Positions 46,311 to 56,834 of a DNA stretch of 64,000 bases are shown one piece after another. Numbering within the stretch: the first letter of the stretch is position 1; each line of letters opens with the position of its first letter. Both the position numbers and the translations under genes were made by a program. The notes under the pieces were generated by a model. It saw nothing but the letters and a program-made list of their open reading frames with translations. It ran no database searches and was not told the DNA's origin. This stretch comes from Aplectana chamaeleonis (Eukaryota; Nematoda; Chromadorea; Rhabditida; Cosmocercidae), in NCBI GenBank assembly GCA_029168955.1, contig JAPDOI010000358.1, positions 248,001-312,000 of the forward strand, given 5' to 3'.

Positions 46311-47620
46311 GGGAATTGCTTTTAGTCAGCTTTGTCATTCCGGGTGAAATGTATGCGTTTTGCTAGAACGATTTTGCACATAGAATCCGACTATGCTCTT
46401 AGCAGCTGCTTAAAATCACGCTGCAAAAAGTCATACTCGTTTTTAAAGCTGGCGGCAAGGTAATGGTGTGTTGGAAAAAATTCCGCATTTTGCTCAAGGC
46501 TTGTATGTGGAGAGCGGTCATTGCTCACCCGTGCATGCTGCGTAGCGGTCGGTGAAAGTCGTGTGCGGCAAATGGGCATCACAGGAATGTAGGTGAAATC
46601 AAGTAAACTGGTATGACCTGGAACATTATTCACCTCGCTGCGTTTGTCCTATGTAACTAACGATAACTCTTTCCCCATGAGTGGTGCTGAAGACCCTTCC
46701 ACACGATGGTGGGTTTTCCGAGTTCGCCCCGCGCGCGATACTCACCTGACCGCAGCGCGTACGCACGACGGTGAGCAATGGCATGGAGCTCTTGTATGTA
46801 GAGGCCATCTAAGGTGTTGAACAGGAATTTGAGGTCGGTCTGTCGAATCTCTGAGGTTTACTGTAGGTTATGGTATGCGCCATGCTACTTAGAGGGCAAA
46901 AACTACCGTAATAATTTGAAGTCCGATAAGTAAACAGCAAATTCTTATTCAGCACTCCTAGTAACTCCCGCATACAAATTTTGAGTCTAATCTGAGACTT
47001 TGACCAAACTACCGTTTACCCACCGCAATCTACCGTAATCTGTCAAAAATCTAAAAACCGACCTTATATTCGTGTTTAGCACTCCAAAGAACCTCCGTAG
47101 AAACAATTTAAGCTACATCTATCGTAGAAATCCGGAAATCTCTAAAGTCGCACATTGCTCTCAAAGTTTTCTTCCGCTGCGAAGCTTTGAGGGAATCGAC
47201 TCGAAAACTTTGGGAAATCGCCAAATACACCCCAGATTCGTGATCAGCGCCCCAATCTCCCCCTGCAAGGATTTTGAGTCAAATCTGGAACTTTCAGATC
47301 CCTCTAATTGATAGAACTAAACGCTGAATCGGAAGTCCGCGACGCCCTCAGTCTGTGCGCAGTTCGGAAAATGTGCTTGCACCGAAACTTTGCTCAGGGA
47401 GTTGTTTTTGGCGTTGAACGCGATTATGAGATCCGTTTCCAGACTTTCTGAAAACTATTGTCTGTTTTAGAAAATGCGATAGGTTTGGAAATCTGTCGAA
47501 AAACGCCTAGACGTCAAAAACGGTTGTAGAAAAGTATATTTCTTACGGAACGGTCAGGCTGACTAATAGTTTCCTTGTAAGATGAGAAAAAACTGGATAA
47601 CGATTGCGAGGTTGGACTGT
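46311..47620 (-). repeat. Dispersed repeat R2, copy c, with R3 copy 2 inside
   Basis: Mirrored R2 blocks include GAGACTTTGACCAAACTACC and CCCACCGCAATCTACC (about 46995-47040). At 46484-46800, R3 copy 2 lies between mirrored CATTGCTCACC segments. The right end GCGAGGTTGGACTGTGCCTTT (about 47605) is a family D-type terminus. Confidence 0.55.
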
Positions 47621-48514
47621 GCCTTTGACATAGTTTGTCATGAATCTCCGTTTTGTGTTTGGATGAAAACGCTGCTATTTAGTTGAAAACTTGCAATTAA
47701 TAAGTTCCAAGCACTTTAATGTCTACTTTCAGCGACAGGTCTGCTATTGGCCATATTGAATTTTCAGCTGTCCTTGAGGGCAGTGGTCGGCTGTGCGGCA
47801 AGGTCACAAGAACGGTTTCGGTGTGCCCGCGTAAAATAGGTAGCGTAATCCTTGCCGTAAAATTAAATGCCGCGAAACCCTTGTGATTTTGGAGAAATGC
47901 CAAACCAGGCGAATCGCCACTAGTGTATGATCATGTGGTATCAGCGATTGATTCATCGATCGACGAGAGGGTTGGTCATCGGTCGACCGCCCCGGTGTTT
48001 TCATCACTTGAGGGACATTGCAGCATGCGGCTGCACCTAGAGTTCTAAGACATCAAGGAAGCGATTTAATGTCCTCTCACCTCCAGTGGAATTTCCTACT
48101 CACCCCTTTAAAACTTCTACGGCATCCGTACCTCATCTTACCCAGCTCACGGCATCATGAAGTAACGGCTCCAACCATGCAATAGTGACGCCTTCTCATC
48201 CCCGATCGAATTACCTTCTCCCTCCGAAACCTCTACGGCACTTGACTGAGATGTTTAGTGTCCGAGATTCAGTTTCGCTATTAAGTGTGAAGAATCCCCA
48301 TTGTTGGGATATGTTCATGTTTAGTATCAGGGAAATGCACGAGGTGTGAAGAAAGCCATTTTTACTCAGACACCGACAGCGTGATTTATCGAAAAATTTC
48401 GCGATTTTTCTGGACCCCCGGGAGAGTGACATCTTATGAAATTCAAAGACGAACATTTCATGTAGATTGGAACGTATAGCATAATTTTTTGTAAAAAAAT
48501 TATCCTAAACAGTG
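47621..48514. other. No gene recognised
   Basis: Short open frames only, none recognised. Confidence 0.4.
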
Positions 48515-50240
48515 CACTAATAGGATGATGCACAGCGCCTTTCGAGCACTATCAACCACCAATGCAAACGTACGGTAGTTTTTCATCTATACAGAAAGGG
48601 ATTCATCGATGCGCTGGAGAAAGTCCAGAATACTTTTACACGTAGTTTTCTTCAGGACATCGTGCTTTCAGACTAATCGTAACGTGTGTCATGTCACCAG
48701 GAACGCTAGATTGGGTCTAACTACTCTATAGCACAGGAGAAGAAGGTTTGATATGAGAATGATGCATAAGATCATTCATGGGAGCGCTGGTATCAAGGCT
48801 AGCCGACTGTTCAACCTGACGAGGGAAGTATACAAAGCCTAGGTCAGATCTGCCAAAACTACTAGTATCGTTACTATATCTTGTGGCTCAATAGTAAAAC
48901 TGAGCAGTATCCCGCCCCGAGCTGCAGGTTCCGGGAAGTTACAGGCTTAAAAAGTTGTTTTTTGTGCTTTTTGTACCTTCCAAAAGCGCTTTCATCTTTA
49001 TAAAATCCGGAATTGGACCTCATAATTGTGTTCAGCGACCAAAAGTACCCCCCTGAGCAAAGTTTGAGTGAAGGCACATTTTCCATACTTTGTCCAGACT
49101 GATAGCGTTTGGGACTTTTGTTTGCCGGATTTTCGGGTGTTCGTTTATTTACATTAGAGGGCTTTGGAAGCGTTTTAGAAAAATGTTCCAGATTTGACTT
49201 AAAATTCTCCCAGGGTCGTTTTGGGGGTGCTGATCAAGAATCTGTGGTTTATTTGTCGATTTTCCGAAGTTTTCGGCTAATTTCGTTCGAAGCTTCCCAA
49301 CCGGGGAAAATTTCGAGGGAGAAAAGGCACTTTCGAGATTTCGAGAAATTCATTTTTGAGGGTTATTTGGAGTGCTAAACACGAATCTGGAGTCCGTTTA
49401 TCGATTTTTTTGCAGATTACTGTGGGTACACGGTAGTTTGGTCAAAATCTCGTATTTTAATCAAATTTTGTATACGGGGGTTATTCGGGGTGGAGGATAC
49501 GAATTTAACGTCCGTTTCATGATTTTCAAAGTACTAAGGGGGTTTTGGCCCCTAAACGACATGTTAACTACTGTAACCTACAGTAAACCTCGAATTTTCG
49601 ACAAACGAACTCCAGATTTGTGTTCACTACCCTAGATTACCCCTACATGCAACTTTTGAGCTAAATCCGAGAAAATTTTCTGAAACTTCAAAAAAATGCG
49701 ATGGGTACCCTTGCCTTTTCGCGAGACTTAAAAAAATGCTCATAACTTTTTTGAACCTGCAGCTCGGGGCGGGATAATGCGCATTTTTACTATTGAGCCA
49801 GAAGAGATACTATCGATACTAATCGTTTTGGCAGGTCCGACCTACGCTTTGTATACTTCCCTTGTGAGACCATCGACCACTGGGGGGGGGGGGGGGCGCC
49901 GATGAAATTAGGTCTCCTTGGGGACACGTGGAATGTAAAGCAGCTCTTCTTTTTCAGTAGGGTGGGGTCTGAATTCAACAAATTACTTCGATCAGGTTTG
50001 GTAGTGTTGAAACTCGGTGAATTCAAAGAAGTCTTGAGCGTTATCTGTTGTCCCAGGAGTGGTGTTTGTAAGATCTTTTCTTCATGGTGCCGGTGTATGC
50101 TTAGTAGTCAGTTTATCCATTAGCTTTATTGTTGTCCGACTGTTTTTAGTCTCCTAATTGCCGTTTGGGTGTTTCTTCTGTTGCTGTCTTTGACACGGTT
50201 CTACTGTGTAATAAGTCATATCGAGTCAAAATCAAAATTT
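48515..50240 (+). pseudogene. CR1-like LINE remnant split by a MITE
   Basis: It belongs to the family at 13980-19440. It starts with RMMHSAFRALSTTNANV-type sequence (about 48520), has a deletion, then a frame-broken KGFIDALEKVQNTFTR segment and LFNL at 48810. The MITE at 48820-49864 follows, after which the sequence continues with a G-run of 14 (49882-49895) and FFFSRVGSEFNKLLRSGL. The 3' UTR resembles the other copy (CTTTGACACGGTTCTAC) and ends near AAAATCAAAATTTC at 50240. It provides an empty site for the insertion at 14464-15397. Confidence 0.85.
48820..49864. mobile_element. Inverted-repeat element in a LINE (TGA target site, arms of about 110 bp)
   Basis: CGAGGGAAGTATACAAAG and CAAGGGAAGTATACAAAG start arms that match for about 110 bp, through GGCTCAATAGTAAAA and CCCGCCCCGAGCTGCAGGTT. 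TGA is on both sides (48817-48819 and 49865-49867). The LINE copy near 14340 shows the uninterrupted site. The interior (48940-49740) is repeat R2 copy d, so R2 sequences are the inside of this transposon family. 1045 bp. Confidence 0.9.
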
Positions 50241-50263
50241 CTTCCAATAATAGGTATAGTGGA

Positions 50264-50467
50264 ATAGTGGAGTCCACCAAGAGTGTCTCATTTACTTATC
50301 AATAAGAAGCGGTCGGCTGGGGATCAATGTGCATGAACGGCCTACCAGCACGCTCGATACCGATTGAGCGAGAGCGGTTGTGCTGCAGCGAGTTTCATGT
50401 TCATTGATCTCCAATCGACCTCTTCTCATTGATAAGTAAATGAGACACTTTTGGTGGACTCCACTAT
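50264..50467. mobile_element. Foldback MITE, about 204 bp
   Basis: TAGTGGAGTCCACCAAGAGT then GTCTCATTTACTTATCAAT is mirrored at 50418-50466. Internal arms around GCGGTCGG/CGATTGG and TGCATGAACG are weaker. No target duplication resolved. Confidence 0.8.
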
Positions 50468-53000
50468 AACTGATAGTGTTAACAGTAATGGTTTTCCTGG
50501 AAACTCCATAGAAATTCTTTGATTGCTCTAAGCAATATTTTTCCTTCTTCATTTGATTCCTGAGTCCCCCCCCCCACCTCAGTTTGTACCCATCGCTGCG
50601 TCGCGGCTTCCCAAACTTCATCTTCGATAGTCTTCATATCACCACTATGAAATTGAGGCGGCGTTTTCCTGGGAGGCCAGGCGTATATAAATGCAGAAAC
50701 ATTTCGGTTTCAGGGGTAATTCGATTATGGTGCTGAGCAAAACTGAAGCTGCATCGAAGCGCTACGCGACCTTATGATGAGTTGCCGCATTGATGGATGG
50801 CGGCAATGTATCAATAGACTGCCCATCACAAGGTTGCGTTACGCCACACTGCAATTCTGCTCAAGCGTATTATCGTCGCTGAAAAACTCTGCTCGACTTT
50901 TCGGGCTCTAGTGGTTAAATTTTTTTCTCAATTTTCGTATAGGGATTGACTGAACACGAAATTGAAGTCCGTTTCAGCTGATCTGAAGATTACGGCTAGT
51001 TACGCTACTTATACAATTCAGCGGATTTGTGATCAGCTCCTATCTCGACGATTTTCCCAGTCACAGGACCGACAAACCCTCCGAGGTTTGACCACGCTCA
51101 GACGAAACCCAAACAAACTCCCAATCGAAAAAAAAGCTTCTACAATGTCTTTTATGTAAAACATAATGCTGATAAGCGTTTCTGTGAAATCGTTTTGCCG
51201 TCTTGAAAGACAACTTTACGTTCTTCCAACTTATAGCGCGTTCTGCTCGTTGGTCATGCTATAAGTGTTTGCTGCCTTTGTATTTCACATGAGAGCTGAT
51301 TGTGTAATGGCGAATGAATGAATGAGTTGATCAGAGAATGACGCTCACTCTTATAGTTTCTTGTGCCGTGAAATCAGTTATTTCGTCCGCAAGCAACAGC
51401 CTAAGCATTTGAGCTTGTCGCAAAGGTTGCGGTATCTAATTTCCGCCCGCACAGAGCGTTCTTGTCGACAGGCTCAAGCGGTTAGCTTTCTGCGGAGCAA
51501 CGAGGGACGTAAAAATTTTGAAAAGGGAAGTCCGAGAAGAGGGCGTGAAGATTTTGGGGTAGAAATGAAAAAAAAAACTATTCAAGGTTTGTCAGCAGGG
51601 ATGAGAATTCTTTTTCACAATTTTGGAGGACGGAACTACTTTTTGAAATTCGGAAATCGGGACGCCGAAAACCAAAGGAAAATATTGTATTCGGAAATAA
51701 GTTTGCCTAGATTCAAACCATCTCTGGAGACTGTACCTACCCTGATTTGTTGCTAATCTGTTTCATCTTCAGTAACGATTTGATCTCTTGGTTTGAGGAG
51801 ATTTTCCAGCTATTTTCTTGGCGTTTTCTTATTTAGTCAGCATTGGCATAAGCCTGCCGTGCCCTGATAGGTCAACGGCGAGGATTTGGGCGAAAAAAAG
51901 GCGCTCCCCCGAGAAAAAGTTCTAAATGAGAGCCTAATCTTGTTTGTCCATGCGTAATTCGCATATACCACCAAAGCCGAGAAAGCAGGCTAATGTTGCT
52001 CATAATTTGCTTCAATTGGGCAACACAGCACCATCATTGAGGTAGGCTCTGCGGCGTAGGTGACACCACCGGTTAGCGAGGTTGCGATCGCGCGTGACGA
52101 TCTATCGCAGCGGCCCCGTTCATTTACTACTGAACTAAATTTTACGAAGAGACGATATGTACACTCTGTTCAGATTCTTAGCTCCCGTTAAAGGCGGGGT
52201 TCTCGATAAAATTAGTGGTTGTGTTATCCCCATGGAATGGTACATCTGGGCATCACAAAAAGGAAAAAAGTGAAAAATTGGAGAAAAAACGCTCAGGAAC
52301 AACTTATTGCATGGTGTCCTCCCGCCCCCAATTATCGAAATATGTGTAAAAGCCTGTTTTGTCAACTTTATTCTGCTTTTGAGGTAAATCTGAGCATTTC
52401 TGGAGACTACTGACTACTTTAGCAGCAAAATAAAAGGCGGATAAGCAAGCATCAATGAAAATCTCGTTAATTAGGGGGACGGCCGACACCGGTAATTAGC
52501 GGTTATGCTTTGTTTTGGGCGTTTTTTCCCGGAAATATCCGGGTTTTTCCACTTGATTTTACTTCTATGATGACCAAATCTACATTCTAATGAAGAGAGC
52601 TCAAAAGTCGCTTTTATCGCGAACCCTGCCTTTAACATGGACAAGACAGAAACCGCGATTAGATTCTACAATCGCATGGGCAAACCCAAATCTATCTTAA
52701 AAAGAGCTCATTTTGAGAATGGTCAAATCTGAATATGTCGGAAAAGAGTCCATTTTCACAGGGTTTTTGGTTTATTTCAAGCGAATATCGTTGGTGTCTA
52801 TATGTGGGTCTCATCACTTCCTCTTTTGAGATGTGAAAACAAACCTCAGGTTCAGGATCCTAAAATCCTTATGAAGGTTCGGTAGGTAACGTTTAACCTC
52901 CTACAATTAAAATCTTGTCATCCTTTCCGTTTTTTGTCGCATTTTTCGGAAACCAGAAGGCCAAAACCCATCAAAAATCGGAATTCTGCTCGTGTCAGTA
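50468..53000. other. No gene recognised
   Basis: One open frame of 131 codons (51361-51756, starting TTG) has no recognised domain. GCGAACCCTGCCTTTAA near 52619 is a lone TTAA-type MITE end. A run of 10 C lies at 50568-50577. Confidence 0.4.
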
Positions 53001-53746
53001 AGGGCATTGGTATACTTCAGCGATAGCCGTTCGCCGGCGACGAACACAGCGACGGAGTTGTCGCCGCTGCATAAATTTCCACGGGCTTTTGCCTACCTAC
53101 GTTTCTGCATACGCGCATCTGCAGACCGATTCATGGATACCGATTTTGTTCCTAGTATTGTATTCCTGAATGAAGTTGTATGAGGAACACTTTTTTGATG
53201 AAAAAAACCGGTATGAAGTGCATGAATCACAAATCTGCGATACATATTCATTCCAGGTTAAGAGAAGGTTCCGATTTGGTATGGTGCTCTGATCGTATCC
53301 GTCATTCCACACATGTCAAAAATGTATTACGCAAGACGGAAAATGTGCTCATGTGAAAAAAAATATGAAAAGGGCACTAAACGGCGTGGAAGTATGCCTA
53401 GAAATGATGGAAGCGGCGCATAAAATGTTAATTAAGTGATTACTAACATAATTGATCAATTGTTGCCGCTACCTCATCGAGAATAGCAAAAAATCCTGGA
53501 AGGGAACAAAAAACAAGCCTCTGTGAAATAATCGGGACCCGGCGAGAGCCTGTCGCCACGGCGACGGAGTATACCAGGGTTACGCCACTCGAAACTATAA
53601 TACCCCTCAGCGACCCGTCGCCGCGACGGGCGCATGCGAACTGTTCTCGCGGCCGACCCTGCCATAGTGCCAGTGCTGGTCCCGGCACGATGAGTGATAG
53701 TTGGCGAAGCTTGTCGCTGCAGCGACAAGAAGGTGTACCAATGGCC
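53001..53746. mobile_element. TA-flanked MITE family, long member
   Basis: AGGGCATTGGTATACTTCAG and GGCCATTGGTACACCTTCTT (reverse complement) are the termini, with TA at 52999-53000 and 53747-53748. The termini match the family at 9721-10002 and 12095-12384. Subterminal GCGAC/GTCGC is again frequent, but this copy is 746 bp with a different centre. Confidence 0.75.
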
Positions 53747-54040
53747 TAAGGTTAGGGGTGTAGTGTTAATTACGAGAAATGCAGAGAAGTGAAATAAATT
53801 CTTAAACATAGAACTTTTCGCAAATTTTCGGTACCGACTTTGTCGAGAAGACATGTTGATTTTCTCGTACTAAACCCTGGTGGTCAGTTCAACCAGTCCA
53901 TTCGGCCCACTTGGTGTATTTAAATACTTTAGCTTGCTCATAATTCGCATTGATTCGGTTGATTTCTAGTACTCTTTCTTTTTATTTTAAGGATTCATCA
54001 ACGTTTTTTTTCTCTTTGTTTTTGAAGCTCTGTATTCTAG

Positions 54041-54166
54041 GTTCGTGTTGAATTCATGGATGACAACGGTAACCGCTCTATCATCCGAAACGTGAAGGGA
54101 CCCGTTCGTGAAGGAGACATCCTCACCCTGTTGGAAGCTGAGCGAGAAGCCAGAAGACTTCGTTGA
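54041..54166 (+). CDS. rps-28: Ribosomal protein eS28, coding exon 2 (joins 26597-26671)
   Basis: It encodes residues 26-66, starting [20 protein letters not shown] and ending [11 protein letters not shown] with TGA at 54164-54166. The [11 protein letters not shown] and EREARRLR stretches are near-invariant in eS28. The exon follows an acceptor TATTCTAG in phase 0, matching exon 1. No ATG-led independent gene is possible from this exon alone without losing VRVEF. A 3' UTR of 20-40 bases with AATAAA follows, as expected for a compact ribosomal protein gene. Confidence 0.95.
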   Translation, partial: VRVEFMDDNGNRSIIRNVKGPVREGDILTLLEAEREARRLR

Positions 54167-54185
54167 ATTGGCCTTTATTGTTTCC

Positions 54186-54191
54186 AATAAA
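54186..54191 (+). promoter_or_regulatory. rps-28: Poly(A) signal of rps-28
   Basis: AATAAA lies 20 bases after the stop codon and is followed by a T-rich, GT-containing stretch. Confidence 0.75.
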
Positions 54192-55599
54192 TTGTTATTG
54201 TTTACGTCTTGTTCCGCAAACAACTGTATCTGTACAGCTTCCATATCCTTCACTTTGAACATGAACATATCTCGTAGCAAAATGGGCTATCAGACATTCT
54301 TGATCTGACGAGAAGAAGAGTTTTTGTGGAATTCTGCTTGTACTAGTGTTGGCAAGCGGAATTACGGTGAGGGATGTCGGTGTGCGGAACGCATTTGGAA
54401 CTTGAAGAGCTGTAGCATACGACAGCAGAGGTGGCGGTTTTTCCCTAGTTATTAGGCTTAAAAAAGACAAACATCCAAGGAAAGTTCGAATCTCGGCCAT
54501 TCGTATACACATGAACTTTACATACGCCATAGTATAATTTATTGATCATAGACACGATCTCGTACTAGATCCCAGCGCTGCCCTTTTGTCAATGGATTCA
54601 ACGGTTGCGAGTACTCAGAACTCTCCAGCCTAGGTTGTTGCGTCTAATTAGCCCGATTCCTTGTTACATGCGTCTTTACAGGGTCGAAAACGTCATTTCT
54701 TGTCACTTGCACGTATGAAAGACGCAAGTAACATACGAGTGGGCGTGTATGGTAAGAGACCACAAAGACGCAAGTAACAAACCGTTTAGACGCAAGAAAG
54801 CTACTCAAATTGTTTATGACGAGTGCGTCATTCACAACTGATTGATTTCACGTCTATAACCACTACATTTCACCTTTCCCCGATAAGTTCATGTGTTTTG
54901 CTGATAAGAAAACTCAGATTTTCATTTTGTTCGTGATTCTACGAACTCATTTTTAGTTGCTGTACTATGTAGTGTAGATGACGATGATTTGATGAATATT
55001 GTAAGTATTTTTAAGTTGTTGTAGTAGCCGTTATTTTTTTTTTCTGATGAAAAATTACTTCATGATCTAAGTAAGTGTATATACAACTTCTTCAGCGTTA
55101 ACTATATTTCAAAACAAGGCGGTAGCGTACGACTGCAGTCGTGCTTACTGAAGTCGGGACATTGATCCTAGACATGACTTTCACACATCCTGGGCTTCTC
55201 AAGTATTCGCGGTGTTCGTGAAAAATAAGGAAACCGCGGAGCTGTATACGACGAGTATACTCGTCCGCGCGTACATTAACGCTTTGTCGGCGTCAAATCT
55301 AAAACTCAAAATCCACATATTACATAGAAATTCGTGCGACCCGCAATTTTACGCCCTGAAATTCGGTTTGAACTTACATAAGCGACCTGATTCTTTCTGG
55401 TATACAGCGCAGTGCAAAATTATAGGTCCACTATAAATTTCGCATTTTCGCTAAATTACGGTTCGCGCTTCACGAAAATACAAAATTCAGTTACGCACAG
55501 TTACGTGTCCACGGTGAATATCGTCTCCCTAATTTCGTCGAAAATTAAAACAATCGGTAGCTCACTGCCGCGTACAGAAACGGGTCTAGAAAAGCACTA
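54192..55599. other. No gene recognised
   Basis: GACGCAAGTAACA and its complement TTACATGCGTC recur at 54660-54790, related to the tandem at 56459-56660. Open frames are not recognised. Confidence 0.4.
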
Positions 55600-56045
55600 T
55601 GAGGCCATAATTTTTGCGTTTTCCGCGAAAAAACGCAATGAGCGTTTTTGGCGCCCTTTTGCCTTAACTCTGTTCATGATGGTCAATTTGAGAATCCGAA
55701 GAAATATTTGGAATCAGGATCGAGAGTACTCTCTTTTAGCATTTGCACTATTTGGCATACTTTGTACAAAGCATTTAGGCGTAACACCATAACTGCCTTG
55801 ATTGCGAAATCGCGATTCGGGTTGATTGTTTCTTGTCTAATTTTGCATACATATCTTGTTGAAGAGGGAGCCATGTGTTATTCCAGAAAAAAAGAGCACA
55901 CGATGCTGATTCCCAATATCTTGTTAGATTCCAAAATGGACCCTTTTGAACAGAGTTATGGAAAAAAGAGCGAAAAAATGCTTTTTCGCGTTTTTTTTTT
56001 GGGCCAAAAACGCCAAAATAATGGCCAGTATTGCAGTAACAACGT
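55600..56045. mobile_element. Foldback element FB4
   Basis: Arms of about 170 bp: 55600-55770 (GCCATAATTTTTGCG, CTTAACTCTGTTCA, ATATTTGGAATCAG) mirror about 55870-56035 (CTGATTCCCAATATCTTG, GAACAGAGTTATGG, AATAATGGCC). The arms are about 70-75% similar. The 136-codon open frame across it is a by-product. Confidence 0.65.
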
Positions 56046-56458
56046 TTCTCTGCAGTAAGGTATCTGCGAGCTCGAGGTATGAAACAATCTTCCTGAGGAA
56101 GGTTAAATCTCATAGTTATTTAATAATAATCAGTAATAATCTCAATGTCATATTGTTTTGTTCTTTTATTTGTTAACTACAAGAACGTGAGAACCTAAAG
56201 CTATCCATTAATGCACTTGTCGTAGTCAAATATGAAGATAATTAGTGTTTTTGCCCACGAAGATTGGGCCGTTGCCGTACTTATCATCATGCACATGTTG
56301 AACATCGATTGCAAACTCACGCGATGTACGGCGCGCCTCATAAGGGCAAGTCGTTGTTATTTGGAATAAATAGTTCATTGGTCTCTCTCGAGTCCACAAC
56401 CGCCGCCGTGACGAGGGCTAGGAGATTTTTAGTGTATTGGGCCCGCAAACATAGAGTC

Positions 56459-56660
56459 AGGCGCCTGCGTGTTCAGCGTTTGTTACATGCGTCTTCGAGG
56501 AAGAATCCATGCGCATTTGATGCAAGGCGCCTGCGTGTTAAGTGTTTGTTACGTACGTCTTTGAGGAATGGTTCATGAGCCTTTAATGTAAGGCGCCTGC
56601 GTGTTCATCGTTTGTTACATGCGTCTTTGAGGAATGATACATGCGTCTTGAGTTCTAGGT
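56459..56660 (+). repeat. 66-bp tandem repeat, about three units
   Basis: GGCGCCTGCGTGTT starts at 56460, 56526 and 56593. Each unit contains GTTTGTTAC(A/G)T(A/G)CGTCTT. The third is shortened and followed by more CATGCGTCTT copies. Confidence 0.85.
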
Positions 56661-56834
56661 ATTTGCGTCTTTATGGTATGTAGCATGATGCTATCAGACT
56701 ACATATATATAAGGCGGAAATAGCTAGGCTGGAAAGTTCTGAGTAGCCGATTTTTCACTCCAAGTACGATTTGGACGAGCTTCCGAGGACCAAAGAAGAC
56801 TTCTTCTTTTTTTGCAGCCACGTCGAGAGTTTTG

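Larger units (their letters stand above)
26672..54040 (+). other. rps-28: Apparent 27,369-bp intron of rps-28, filled with transposons
   Basis: The intron starts GTGAGT and ends TTTTTGAAGCTCTGTATTCTAG, phase 0. It contains a sense LINE tail, an antisense CR1 element, a sense Jockey remnant, a long purine/pyrimidine tract and at least a dozen inverted-repeat elements listed separately. No other host exon was recognised in it on either strand. A misassembly joining two loci, or a duplicated exon outside the window, cannot be excluded from one sequence. Both exons being intact and in phase argues for a genuine, recently expanded intron. Confidence 0.75.

Noticed and set aside
51361..51756. 131-codon open frame in the intron
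   Set aside because: TTG start, basic low-information sequence, no relatives recognised and no splice context.
53987..54280. 97-codon open frame antisense to rps-28 exon 2
   Set aside because: It is a shadow of the conserved eS28 codons.
54480..54500. tRNA B-box-like GTTCGAATC
   Set aside because: No matching A box, acceptor stem or anticodon arm around it.
54195..54530. 111-codon minus-strand open frame convergent with rps-28
   Set aside because: No recognised domain, and its 3' end reaches the rps-28 3' UTR region. A host exon is possible but unsupported.
55648..56113. Overlapping open frames of 136 (+) and 112 (-) codons
   Set aside because: Both lie across the arms of foldback element FB4 and mirror each other.
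56264..56578. Possible upstream exon of the unidentified host gene
   Set aside because: Open frame of 104 codons runs into the 66-bp tandem; no convincing acceptor and donor pair in phase with 60817.
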